Positions 53,603 through 61,769 of a DNA stretch of 64,000 nt are shown piece after piece. The position numbers and the translations under genes were made by a program. Location of the stretch: assembly GCA_965248675.1 (NCBI GenBank), contig CBDFJZ010000008.1, forward strand, positions 496,001 through 560,000. The letters are read 5' to 3'. The stretch's first letter is position 1. Each line of letters begins with the position of its first letter. The notes beneath the pieces are model-generated. The model was not told the origin of the DNA and ran no database searches. It saw nothing but the letters and a program-made list of their open reading frames with translations. Source of the stretch: UBA6627 sp965248675. GTDB lineage: Bacteria; Chloroflexota; Dehalococcoidia; UBA2979.

Positions 53603-54151
53603 ATGAGCGTGACCCCGGCGCGTGCGGCGATTCTCGCCGTGGACGACGACCCTCAAGTGCTCGCCGCCGTCGCCCGCGACTTGCGCCAGCACTATAGCGA
53701 GCGCTACCGGGTGCCTCGTCCGGGGCCGAGGCGCTCGAGGCGCTGCGGGAGCTGGCCGGCCGCGGCGACACCGCCGCGCTGTTCGTCGCCGATCAACGGA
53801 TGCCGGAGATGTCCGGAGTGGAGTTCCTGACCGAGGCGCGCCAGATCTTTCCCGACGCGAAGCGCACCCTGCTGACGGCCTACGCCGACACGGATGCCGC
53901 GATCCACGCGATCAACGACGCGGACCTCGACTACTACCTCCAGAAGCCGTGGGATCCGCCCGAGGAGAACCTTTACCGGGTCCGCGGGGGTGGGGAGCGG
54001 CCTCGGTCTCGACATCAGCTACCGGATCGTCGTCCACCAGCATCGGGGCAGCCTACGGCTGCTCTCCTCGGAGCCCGGACGCACCGTCTTCCAGGTCGAG
54101 CTGCCGGTTCAGGCAGCGGCCTCAGGCTCCTCCGAGCAGCCCGCCGGCTAG
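53603..54151 (+). pseudogene. response-regulator/histidine-kinase deletion remnant
   Basis: The receiver part has AILAVDDDPQVL, LFVADQRMPEMSGVEFL with the phospho-acceptor Asp, LLTAYADTD and YYLQKPWDPPEENLYRV. The frame breaks near 53714. At 53978-53992 it jumps to GVGSGLGLDISYRIVVHQHR followed by TVFQVELPV, the ATP-binding G2 box of a histidine kinase. In the usual arrangement the receiver is fused to a thioredoxin-reductase-like domain and a separate kinase follows; both missing parts fit a single deletion. Confidence 0.65.
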
Positions 54152-54173
54152 GCCGATCGCGGTGGCTCCGCGA

Positions 54174-54983
54174 TCAGCGTGGGAGTCCACCTCGGAACCA
54201 GTCGATCCGAGCGTGCAGCTGCGCCGCCCCGCCGATGTGCATGACGGCGATCGCGTCCCGGTCCGCCTCGCTTAACGATGGCTCGCCGGGCGCCAGCAGC
54301 CCGTCGCCGATACCGAGCTTCGACGCCAGCTCGCGCGCCCGGTAGACGACGCCAGCGACGCCGTCGCCCGGCGCATGGTGACCGCCGATCGCCGGCAGGA
54401 GCGCTTCCGGGAGCCCCCACGCGGCCGCGACCTCGAGCCCGAGGGCTTCGTGATCGATACCGAACTCGGTCCGCTCGGCCTCGAGCGCGGTGGCGCCGGC
54501 GGCGACGCGGCGACAGACCCGCTGGTAGTGCGGCGGGGACGCCGAGGCGAGCGCGAGCCGGCCGACGTCGTGCAGCATTCCCGCGCTGAAGGTGAGCGGC
54601 CGGACGCCAGCGAGCGCCTCGTCGGTCGAAGCGACCGCATCGGCCAGGATCGCCGTGCCGACCAGGTGTCGCCACAGCTCGTCCACGTCAAGGCCACAGT
54701 CGTCGAGCTTCGCGCCGGCCGACTGCTGGACGATGATCCCGAGGGTGATGCGACGGGTCTCCTCCAGGCCGAGCCGCACGATCGCGTCCGATACGCGGAC
54801 GACGCGTTCGAGCGGTGCGTCGAGCGCCGAGTTCGCGAAGCGGAGCAACGCGAGGGTGATCGCCGGATCGCCTTCGATCACGGCCGCGAGCTCAGTGAGC
54901 GCGGCCTGCTTCGACATGATCAGCGAGACGGACTGGGCCTGCGCCGGGGAAAGCAGGGGCACGTGGGCCGCGTTGATGTTCAT
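54174..54983 (-). CDS. HDOD-domain signalling protein
   Basis: 269 residues from ATG 54983, ATGA-overlapped with the upstream gene. The HDOD fold has IEGDPAITLALLRFANSALD, RVSDAIVRLGLEETRRITLG and SAGMLHDVGRLALASASP, keeping an intact HD pair. IDHEALGLEVAAAWGLPEAL and IGGHHAPGDG continue the helical repeat. Probably a regulatory protein in signal or motility control (family knowledge). Confidence 0.83.
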   Translation of the reverse strand: MNINAAHVPLLSPAQAQSVSLIMSKQAALTELAAVIEGDPAITLALLRFANSALDAPLERVVRVSDAIVRLGLEETRRITLGIIVQQSAGAKLDDCGLDVDELWRHLVGTAILADAVASTDEALAGVRPLTFSAGMLHDVGRLALASASPPHYQRVCRRVAAGATALEAERTEFGIDHEALGLEVAAAWGLPEALLPAIGGHHAPGDGVAGVVYRARELASKLGIGDGLLAPGEPSLSEADRDAIAVMHIGGAAQLHARIDWFRGGLPR

Positions 54984-55258
54984 TCGGTACTGAATCCGTA
55001 TTCGGGGGCGGACGGGTCGATCCAGCGAGTGTCGGCGCGGATGGCATACGCGCCAGCCAGCGATTCGCCGAGGGTGCGGATGCCCAACAGCAGCCACTCA
55101 CCACAGCGGTTGCAGAGGTGGAGCAGACGCACCTGCTCGCGGTGGGCGATTCGGGTCACCCCACGCTCGACGGCGGCCGGCTTGCCGCTGATCATCGAAA
55201 ACTCGAACGCGGCGCCGTCGAGCGGCCGCTCGCATACGTTGCAGATGAAGGTCTGCAT
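54980..55258 (-). CDS. small double-CxxC zinc-ribbon-like protein
   Basis: 92 residues from ATG 55258 (GAGG upstream). It has CNVC near residue 6 (FICNVCERPLDGAAFEFSM) and CNRC in LHLCNRCGEWLLLGI, likely one zinc site. It resembles the protein at 58448-58657 (ILCDLCRQELRGTAAE ... FCSSCANWVTSAIDQL) in cysteine spacing and overall plan. Coupled to the HDOD gene. Function unknown. Confidence 0.6.
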   Translation of the reverse strand: MQTFICNVCERPLDGAAFEFSMISGKPAAVERGVTRIAHREQVRLLHLCNRCGEWLLLGIRTLGESLAGAYAIRADTRWIDPSAPEYGFSTE

Positions 55259-55505
55259 GACCGACCTCGATCCTCCGAGCACGCGCGGGAAGGGTGGCTG
55301 CCGGACCGGCGCGTCTGTGTTCATCGTCGGGAGCGGACGGGGCGGCCGAAGAGACGCTGGAACCCGGTGATTGAAATTTGAGGCAACGTCGGGCGACCGT
55401 GAGCCGTGCCACCGAGGATGGCGCGACCGTCAGGGCGAACACCGAAGTTCGCAGTGGCGGCGCCGTCGAGAATCGTGCAACGCGGGAGATCGGAAAGGGC
55501 CGGGG

Positions 55506-56459
55506 ATGCCGGAAGCGCCTTCACTTCGCGGTGTGCCGCTGCCCTCATCATTGCTGCTGCGCCGGGAGCCGACGTTCGCGATCCACGACGAGAACGGACT
55601 TCCGCTCGACCTACACGAGAACTTTGACTCCGGAGTCGATCCGATCGTGTACGTCAACCAGCGTGACGCGATCGCGCTGTTGAAGTGGGGCGAACAGCAT
55701 GGGAAGGCGATCGTGCGCGATGAGACGATCCCGATCATCGAACGTCAGTTGTTCGTCCACCGTGGGCTGCTGCTGGAGGCCTCGCGCCTCTATCAGCATC
55801 GCGCCCGCTTCGCGCGCCTGGACGCTCTCACGGAAGCGCTGCAGGTCGCGGCCACGTTTCTGACAACAACGCCTCCCACCTACGCCGCGGCGCTCGTGAT
55901 GCGGTCTCCCGCCTATAGTCCGGTCGTACATGCCGCGGGCACGGCGTTGCTTTCGGCGGCGCTCTACTCGGGTGTGCTGGCGCACGATGGCGACGCGGTC
56001 AGCCCAACCGCGCTCGCCTCGGCGCTGCTGGCCAGCATGTCAGCCGATCTGGGATTAGTCAACAGCCACCGAGACCTGCTCAGCTTCGACCGGACGATGA
56101 CGCCGCCGGAGCGCAACATCCTGCGTGCTCATCCGATGTCGTCCGAACGGATCCTCCGGCACATCGCGGTCGAGCAGCAGGAGGTGCTCGATGCGGTCGG
56201 CTACCACCACGAGCGGGCCGATGGCAGCGGCTACCCGCTGGGCCTCGACAGCAGCGCCGTGCCGCGCCTGGCCCGGTGCGTCGGTCTGGCGGATACGTTC
56301 CTGGGGCTGATCACGGACCGGCCGGGACGCCCGGGGATCACCCCAGGGGCAGCGATCGGGGCGGTGGCGAACGGCGAGTTCACGCGGGACGTCGTCGCGA
56401 CGCTCGCGCAGCTGGTGGCCGGCGCCGAGCGAGCGACCCCGGTGGCGGTCCCGGCATAG
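55506..56459 (+). CDS. degenerate HD-GYP-like protein
   Basis: 317 residues. Residues LDAVGYHHERADGSGYPLGL are a good GYP half, but the HDxGK site expected in the preceding helix reads ADLGLV, so the HD dyad is lost. The N-terminal region (FAIHDENGLPLDLHENFDS and VYVNQRDAIALLKWGEQHGK) is unusual. Probably a non-catalytic c-di-GMP-type sensor or a scaffold. GGAAAGG lies upstream of ATG 55506. Confidence 0.7.
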   Translation: MPEAPSLRGVPLPSSLLLRREPTFAIHDENGLPLDLHENFDSGVDPIVYVNQRDAIALLKWGEQHGKAIVRDETIPIIERQLFVHRGLLLEASRLYQHRARFARLDALTEALQVAATFLTTTPPTYAAALVMRSPAYSPVVHAAGTALLSAALYSGVLAHDGDAVSPTALASALLASMSADLGLVNSHRDLLSFDRTMTPPERNILRAHPMSSERILRHIAVEQQEVLDAVGYHHERADGSGYPLGLDSSAVPRLARCVGLADTFLGLITDRPGRPGITPGAAIGAVANGEFTRDVVATLAQLVAGAERATPVAVPA

Positions 56460-56463
56460 ACGT

Positions 56464-58014
56464 TCAGAGCAGGCCGAGCCTCGTTGCGGCGCCGACGGCA
56501 GCGATCTTCGAGGAGACGCCGAGCTTCTGGTAGGCGTTGTATGCGTGGCTCTGCACGGTGCGCCAGCCGACGCCGAGCGTCAGGCCCGCCTCGCGGTACG
56601 AGTCGCCGGCGCTGAACAACCGAAGCACCTCGAGCTCTCGTGAGGTGAGTCGAGCCACCGCAGCCGGAGCAGCCGTCGAGGCCGTGCGCGACGCCGAGTC
56701 GAAACGGCCGAGTGTCGCGGCCGTTCGCGCGCGATGGGCGTGGTGTTCGACGGGGATGCCGAGGGCGCGACAGCGGTCGCGGCCCGACCGATCCAGCCCG
56801 CGCCAGCGCTCTCGCACCTCGCGCTGAGGATCGAGGGCGAGTAGCTCGGCGTACTGGACGCGAGCGAGCGCCGCCTCGATGTGGGAGCCGATCCGATCGG
56901 CGACGTCGATCGCCTGATCCATCAAACGTAATCCGCTCGCGGTGTCTCCGGCGCGGCAGGCGAGCAGCGCACGGACGCGATGGTTGAGCACCGGCCACGA
57001 CGATGCGCGCAGGACGGCGGCGGGCCAAGAGCTCGCAAACCAATCGGACCAGGTGGCGGCGCATTCCCTGGTGCCACCGACCGCGATCGCCTCGCCGCCG
57101 GCCAGGATCGGACCGATGTTGAGGAGGGTCAGCTGGTACCGCGGCGGCGCCACCGTGATCTCCTCGCTCCCCTCGAGCACCCGGAGGACCGTTTCGGAGA
57201 TCGCAGCCGACGTGTGAAACGCGGGCGGCATCCGCGAGGTCAGCCCATCGATCAGCTGGCACGTGAACCGGACATCCGCCGGATTGCCGCCGAGCACTTG
57301 CCAGTAGGCGTTGAAGTACACCTGAAGCCAGACACTCGGAGTGACGGTTGCGCCTTCGCGCAGCAACGAGGCGGAGGTCGTCGGGAACCGGCCATCCGCG
57401 GCCAACCATGCCTGCTCCAGCACGTCGAGCTGGCGTCGCTGCGATTCGGCTCGCTCATCGGATTCGCCGCACCAAGCGGCATCCAGCCATCGCCGGGCGA
57501 GCGCCGTTTCACCAAGCGCGATCAGCCAGGGGATCAACAACTGGCGACCGCCAGCTTCTGGATCTGCTTCACCACGCGCCGGACGCGCGGTGAAGATCGC
57601 GCCGACCTCGTCGACGTCGACAGCCTCGAGGGCGTAACACCGCGCCAATGTCTCGCGCAGGACCTGCTGCCGCCGATCGTCGACGCCGGCCAGGCTCCCC
57701 TCGACCAGACGTGCATTGGCGAGCGTACGGAGGGATTGAGCGGGATCGAGCAGCAGCTCGAAGCCGGCACGGCGGCGGAGAGCGCGTGCACGCTCGCTCG
57801 CCGAGCAGGCGGTCGCGGTTGCCTCGGCGTCACGAGCGCGCGCGGTCAGCGCCTCGAATCGCTGATGGAACACGGCAAGATCGAGACCGAGGGGGGCTCG
57901 ACCTTCCGCCGCGACCGTGAGGCCCGGCTGCGGCTTCGCGTCCTTGCTCGCCGAAGCAGTCTGCTGGGTCAAGATCTCGGATGCTCCAAGCGTGACAGAC
58001 CTGCTGGTCGACAC
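56464..58014 (-). CDS. LuxR-family transcriptional regulator with TPR-like domain
   Basis: 516 residues. No ATPase motif is visible. The long N-terminal helical part (LRTLANARLVEGSLAGVDDR and GLRLMDQAIDVADRIGSHIE) is TPR-like. The C-terminal LuxR HTH is ARLTSRELEVLRLFSAGDSY with WRTVQSHAYNAYQKLGVSSK. GTG 58014 start. Converges with the HD-GYP-like gene; target genes unknown. Confidence 0.8.
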   Translation of the reverse strand: MSTSRSVTLGASEILTQQTASASKDAKPQPGLTVAAEGRAPLGLDLAVFHQRFEALTARARDAEATATACSASERARALRRRAGFELLLDPAQSLRTLANARLVEGSLAGVDDRRQQVLRETLARCYALEAVDVDEVGAIFTARPARGEADPEAGGRQLLIPWLIALGETALARRWLDAAWCGESDERAESQRRQLDVLEQAWLAADGRFPTTSASLLREGATVTPSVWLQVYFNAYWQVLGGNPADVRFTCQLIDGLTSRMPPAFHTSAAISETVLRVLEGSEEITVAPPRYQLTLLNIGPILAGGEAIAVGGTRECAATWSDWFASSWPAAVLRASSWPVLNHRVRALLACRAGDTASGLRLMDQAIDVADRIGSHIEAALARVQYAELLALDPQREVRERWRGLDRSGRDRCRALGIPVEHHAHRARTAATLGRFDSASRTASTAAPAAVARLTSRELEVLRLFSAGDSYREAGLTLGVGWRTVQSHAYNAYQKLGVSSKIAAVGAATRLGLL

Positions 58015-58447
58015 CCGCCGTCGCCACTGCTAGAGCAATGGAAGTGGCGCGCCTATTACCGAGTGACTTAGATCCTTTAGTAAGCGTTGAACAGAGCAGG
58101 CCTCGATTGAACGCTGTCGCGCCGGTCCGACGGGTGTCTGACGCTCCCAACCCAGGGCGGAGCCGGTCTACGGGGCTGAGGCGATCCGGAGGAAGTGATC
58201 GAACTTTGAGTAGCGTCGACTCGAGTTCCTTCGGCGCCGCTCGCGGAGGCCAACCTCGACGCGCTGCGCGAAACGCTGAAGACCTGCTGACGAAGTGCGA
58301 CTGCTCAGTCAGATGACGCAGGAAGTGCGCGGCAAACGGTCTCTACGCTTGCAGCAAGAGGTCGCGATCCGGTCGCCCCGGCGGCGTCGGCCTACGAGCG
58401 AGCGTAGCTAGGGTGGCACGGCTGGCTGCCCGGAACCGGCGCCGAAC
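58015..58447. other. 433-base gap, no feature recognised
   Basis: Lies between divergent LuxR and CxxC genes and presumably holds both promoters; no ORF, tRNA or repeat is convincing. Confidence 0.3.
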
Positions 58448-58657
58448 ATGCCTGCGATCCTCTGCGACCTCTGCCGGCAGGAACTGCGGGGCACCGCCGC
58501 CGAGATCCACCTGGCACGGGGCCTGGCGGGAACGAACGCGGCGGGCAAGCCCTTCCTCGTGCCTCGGGACGATGTCACGCCGCAGTACTTCTGTTCGAGC
58601 TGCGCGAACTGGGTGACCAGCGCGATCGACCAGTTGCGAGCGTCGTTTGCTTCCTAA
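58448..58657 (+). CDS. small double-CxxC protein, paralogue of 54980-55258
   Basis: 69 residues: MPAILCDLCRQELRGTAAEI, then PQYFCSSCANWVTSAIDQLR. Two CxxC pairs about 41 residues apart probably bind one zinc. Spacing and flanking residues match the neighbour next to the HDOD gene. Shares its region with the winged-helix-PAS gene 49 bases downstream. Confidence 0.6.
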   Translation: MPAILCDLCRQELRGTAAEIHLARGLAGTNAAGKPFLVPRDDVTPQYFCSSCANWVTSAIDQLRASFAS

Positions 58658-58706
58658 TCGAGCCGTCGAGGACGGCGAGCGGCGTACGGTCGCTCCGCGC
58701 GCGGGA

Positions 58707-59429
58707 ATGCCGGCGAGCGCGTCGCCAGGCGACCGGGCGCCGGGCTCAGCACGACGCGGCGGCCTGGAGATCCCCGGAACGCTGTGGATCGACGAGGATG
58801 CGCGGCGCGCCTTCGTCGGCGACGACGAACTCCCGCTGACGACGCAGCTCTTCGATCTGCTTGCCTTCTTCATGTCCCGCCGCGGCACGGCCGTCAGCTT
58901 TGAGGAGCTGGCGTCCGAGGTCTGGTCGTATCCGTACGGCGCGGGCGATCATCACTTCCTGCACACCGCCGTATACCGCCTGCGACGCATCCTGCTCAAC
59001 GGCGGGGTCGACAACCTCGTCGAGGGGATTCGCGGCTTCGGCTACCGGGTGAGCGCCCGAGCACAGGCGGACGCGTCGTCGATTGAGACGATGCGCACCG
59101 TCGGACGCCCGATCGCGGTCTTCGATCCGCTCGACCCTGATCTCCGTTTCTCGATGGTGAACGAGGCCGCGCTCCAGCTCACCGGGTACGAGATCGAGGT
59201 GATCACGAATCTGCCGCGCGCCGCGAGGCGACTCTGGACACCGGGCGAGCGCGCCTTCGTCGACCTCGCCGTAGGCGATGCGCTGGCCTCGGGCACGGCG
59301 ACCACATGGGGCCGCGAGCTGCTTCGTGCCGATGGTGAGACCGTGATCGTCGATCTCTTCTTCTCGCGGCTGGAGGTCGCGAATGGCAACCCGCTCTGCG
59401 TCGCCGAAGCTCGCGAGTCGCATCGATAA
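58707..59429 (+). CDS. winged-helix (OmpR/PhoB-type) DNA-binding protein with PAS domain
   Basis: 240 residues from ATG 58707. The Trans_reg_C domain has PLTTQLFDLLAFFMSRRGTA, LASEVWSYPYG and HTAVYRLRRILLNGG with IRGFGYRV. A PAS-like domain follows (PDLRFSMVNEAALQLTGYEI and GRELLRADGETVIVDLFFSR). No receiver domain, so it may sense a ligand through the PAS fold. A preceding in-frame ATG (58647) is less likely. Confidence 0.77.
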   Translation: MPASASPGDRAPGSARRGGLEIPGTLWIDEDARRAFVGDDELPLTTQLFDLLAFFMSRRGTAVSFEELASEVWSYPYGAGDHHFLHTAVYRLRRILLNGGVDNLVEGIRGFGYRVSARAQADASSIETMRTVGRPIAVFDPLDPDLRFSMVNEAALQLTGYEIEVITNLPRAARRLWTPGERAFVDLAVGDALASGTATTWGRELLRADGETVIVDLFFSRLEVANGNPLCVAEARESHR

Positions 59430-59787
59430 GGCGAGCAGGTCGCACAAACCGGTCGCGATGATCGGCAACTATCGAGGGCGCGCCGGCCCGGGCGCGAAGC
59501 GCGGAGCGTGTGAATGGCCGAGGCGCCGGCGAACTTGACCTGTCCACGATGCCGGGCGCACCTGAGTCATCCGGGCGGAGATCCGGCGAGTGCTCATACC
59601 ATGAGTGCCGGCTGCCTCGTCGTCGAGGGGGATTCCACCCGGCGAGAGTAACTGCGTCACGCGCCGATCCACCGGCCGGATCACCCGCCGAACGGGGACT
59701 GGTCCCGCGTCACCGCCGCCTGGACCTGCCGATCACCCTGATGAGCGCGGCGCGCGAGCCGATCTCGCGCTACTACCATGGATGCAG
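59430..59787. other. 358-base gap next to the element, no gene recognised
   Basis: TACCAT at 59774-59779 could be the original promoter of the tRNA-Arg truncated at 59788. Nothing else is recognised. Confidence 0.35.
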
Positions 59788-59827
59788 GCCCCCGTAGCTC
59801 AGTGGACAGAGCAGTGGACTTCTAATC
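59788..59827 (+). repeat. left attachment-site copy: 5' half of tRNA-Arg(TCT)
   Basis: Identical to the first 40 bases of the intact gene at 63636, ending ACTTCTAATC; base 59828 differs. Confidence 0.85.
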
Positions 59828-60024
59828 GGCTGCACGCTCGGCGGACCGGGGCGCTGGCCGACAGATTCCCCGTAAACGCTGGCGATCGAGGCCTCCGCCG
59901 GCGGCACATCCGACCACAGCGAACAAAGTCTGTGGCTCACTCTTAGGCTCACTCGAACAGACCCCGAGAGCGCTTGGCTGAGGTCGGCAGCGGGTAGCAG
60001 CCTCGCCAAGCGTTCGCCGGAGCC

Positions 60025-60672
60025 TCAAATCCCCCATTTCGCGAGCTCGATGCCGATCTGCGTCGCGATCCGTAGCATCGGCTCGCTGTGCCCCAGGCGA
60101 GTCAGCCAGGAAATCCCACGCATCGCGCCAGTGAGTGCGCCCTGGCTGGCGTCGTTGTCGAGGACCGCTTCGATTTCGCTCAGTGCTGCGGCGAGCGCAT
60201 CGCGTACGACTCGGAGCCAGGCGACATCGGCGTCGGTGAGCGGCGGTCCGTCCCCGAGAATCTCCGTGATCTCCTCGCGGATCGCGCTGAAGGCGACGTG
60301 GACTTCCTGCAGGCGAACGAAGTCTAGCGGCTGCGGCATATGCCACGGTTCCGCTTGATCGGCGAGCCCCTCCGTGTCGCCATCCTCAAATGGGTCGCTC
60401 TGGAGCCACGGGGTCGGACCGGTGCCAACGAACGCCACTATGGAGTGACGTATGTCCGGAGCCCCTTCGGCTAGCTCCGACAGGGATCGCCGGTGAGTGA
60501 GCACCTCGACGACCGTCGCGCGCGCAGAGCCTCCCGAGTAGTACGCGGACATGCCAGGCTGCAGATCGACGCCGTAGTCGATCACAACGTCGGTACCGGG
60601 CTCGAATTCGGCATCGACTTGAATCAGGCCGCCCCACTCGGGGTCGAGTCTCCCCATGCTCCCGCGTATCAC
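60025..60672 (-). CDS. hypothetical protein in the integrative element
   Basis: 215 residues if GTG 60672 is the start. The frame stays open to 60804 with coding-like content (LRYTPPWSHLEWLTWLRQTV then DRIEVIRGSMG) but has no ATG, GTG or TTG there, so the gene may have lost its 5' end. The C-terminal half is helical (VHVAFSAIREEITEILGDG). No family recognised. Confidence 0.5.
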   Translation of the reverse strand: MIRGSMGRLDPEWGGLIQVDAEFEPGTDVVIDYGVDLQPGMSAYYSGGSARATVVEVLTHRRSLSELAEGAPDIRHSIVAFVGTGPTPWLQSDPFEDGDTEGLADQAEPWHMPQPLDFVRLQEVHVAFSAIREEITEILGDGPPLTDADVAWLRVVRDALAAALSEIEAVLDNDASQGALTGAMRGISWLTRLGHSEPMLRIATQIGIELAKWGI

Positions 60673-61005
60673 CTCGATCCGGTCAACGGTCTGCCGAAGC
60701 CACGTGAGCCACTCTAGGTGCGACCACGGCGGGGTGTAGCGCAGCCCATCTGGCTCCTCGATCTCCGCTTGAGAGGGCCGGTCACCGATGTTCCAAGCAC
60801 GGAATCAGCGCCGGATGTGCCCTTTGTGTTGATCGGCGGAGTCGGCCTTCGACTCGGGCCGGATCCTGCTGCCTCCCCGGACCAGCATCTTGTCTGTCCC
60901 CTCCGAGGCGCTGCGGCTGCCGCATCGGACTGTGGCAGCGGCGGCCGAGCTGCGTTTGCCCAGGTGTCACTGCAGTCCCGAATTCTCGCTAGGATTGGCG
61001 GCCTC

Positions 61006-61046
61006 GGCAGGGTAGCTCAGAGGCCAGAGCAGGGGGCTCATAACTC
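61006..61046 (+). pseudogene. 5' half of tRNA-Met(CAT)
   Basis: GGCAGGG acceptor 5' strand, TAGCTCAG D-arm, and anticodon loop CTCATAA with anticodon CAT at 61039-61041. The sequence departs from tRNA at 61047, just past the anticodon loop, exactly like the tRNA-Arg half. A TAGGAT -10-like sequence lies at 60990-60995. No 3' half is near. Confidence 0.7.
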
Positions 61047-61203
61047 GCACGCAGGGGCGTCATGCGACCCCATGATCCCCACATAGCCTGTTTCCGCGCC
61101 GCCGGCGCCGCCGGAGAGCGATCAGCAGACCCCTACGTTCCGCTGCCCGTGGCTCCCGATAGGCTCCCCGCGGAAGGGGTGGCACCGCAGCACGGAGGTC
61201 TAC

Positions 61204-61728
61204 ATGGACGTCGGCCAGCTGACGGCTTGGCTCCGGCTCCCCCAGCGAGCGCGGTGGGCCCTGACCATCGTCGCAGGGCTGATGCTCTGGGGCCCTGACC
61301 GCTTCATCGACGGGCTCGGCCTGCAGGAGTTCATCGATGAGTACCGGATCTACCTCGGCGTCGTCTTCCTCGTCCTGCTCGCGACGGCGCCGCCGGACGC
61401 GTTGCAGATGGCCACCGGCGAGGGCTGGCGCCGGTGGCAGGCTCGCCGAAGACGGCAGCACCCCGAGGAGCGCCTCTCCGCTCTAACCGAGCCCGAGAAG
61501 GACCTCGTTCGTCGCTACATCAACGAGGGCACGAGGACGCAGAACCTCGAGATCAGCGACGGCGTGGCGAGCGGATTGGTTAGCGCCAGCGTGCTCTACC
61601 GCGCTTCAGATGTGAGCATCGGGATGATGTTCTTCCCGTACAACATGCAGCCCTGGGCATGGGAATACATTCAAGCGCACCCCGAGGTCCTGTCACCGGT
61701 CACCTTGAAGCCGGACGACGGCTCGTAG
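61204..61728 (+). CDS. SieB-like superinfection exclusion protein
   Basis: 174 residues; ATG with GGAGG 5 bases before. Two hydrophobic segments (RWALTIVAGLMLWG and YLGVVFLVLLATA) precede a conserved C-terminal domain: LTEPEKDLVRRYINEGTRTQ, SDGVASGLVSASVLYRASDV and FPYNMQPWAWEYIQAHPEVL. This matches the SieB family (PF14163), membrane proteins that abort or exclude infecting phages. Suits cargo of a mobile element. Confidence 0.75.
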   Translation: MDVGQLTAWLRLPQRARWALTIVAGLMLWGPDRFIDGLGLQEFIDEYRIYLGVVFLVLLATAPPDALQMATGEGWRRWQARRRRQHPEERLSALTEPEKDLVRRYINEGTRTQNLEISDGVASGLVSASVLYRASDVSIGMMFFPYNMQPWAWEYIQAHPEVLSPVTLKPDDGS

Positions 61729-61739
61729 TGCTACGCTCC

Positions 61740-61769
61740 GGGTCCCCGGTCAGACGATCCGGGGGACCC
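61740..61769 (+). promoter_or_regulatory. hairpin overlapping the recombinase ribosome-binding site
   Basis: GGGTCCCCGG ... CCGGGGGACCC, a 10-bp stem with one bulge. Its 3' arm contains the GGGGGA site directly before ATG 61770. TACGCT (61732-61737) lies just upstream. Confidence 0.5.

Noticed and set aside
59605..59946. An open frame crossing the truncated tRNA-Arg
   Set aside because: It arises from tRNA and intergenic DNA; similar tRNA-derived frames are known artefacts.
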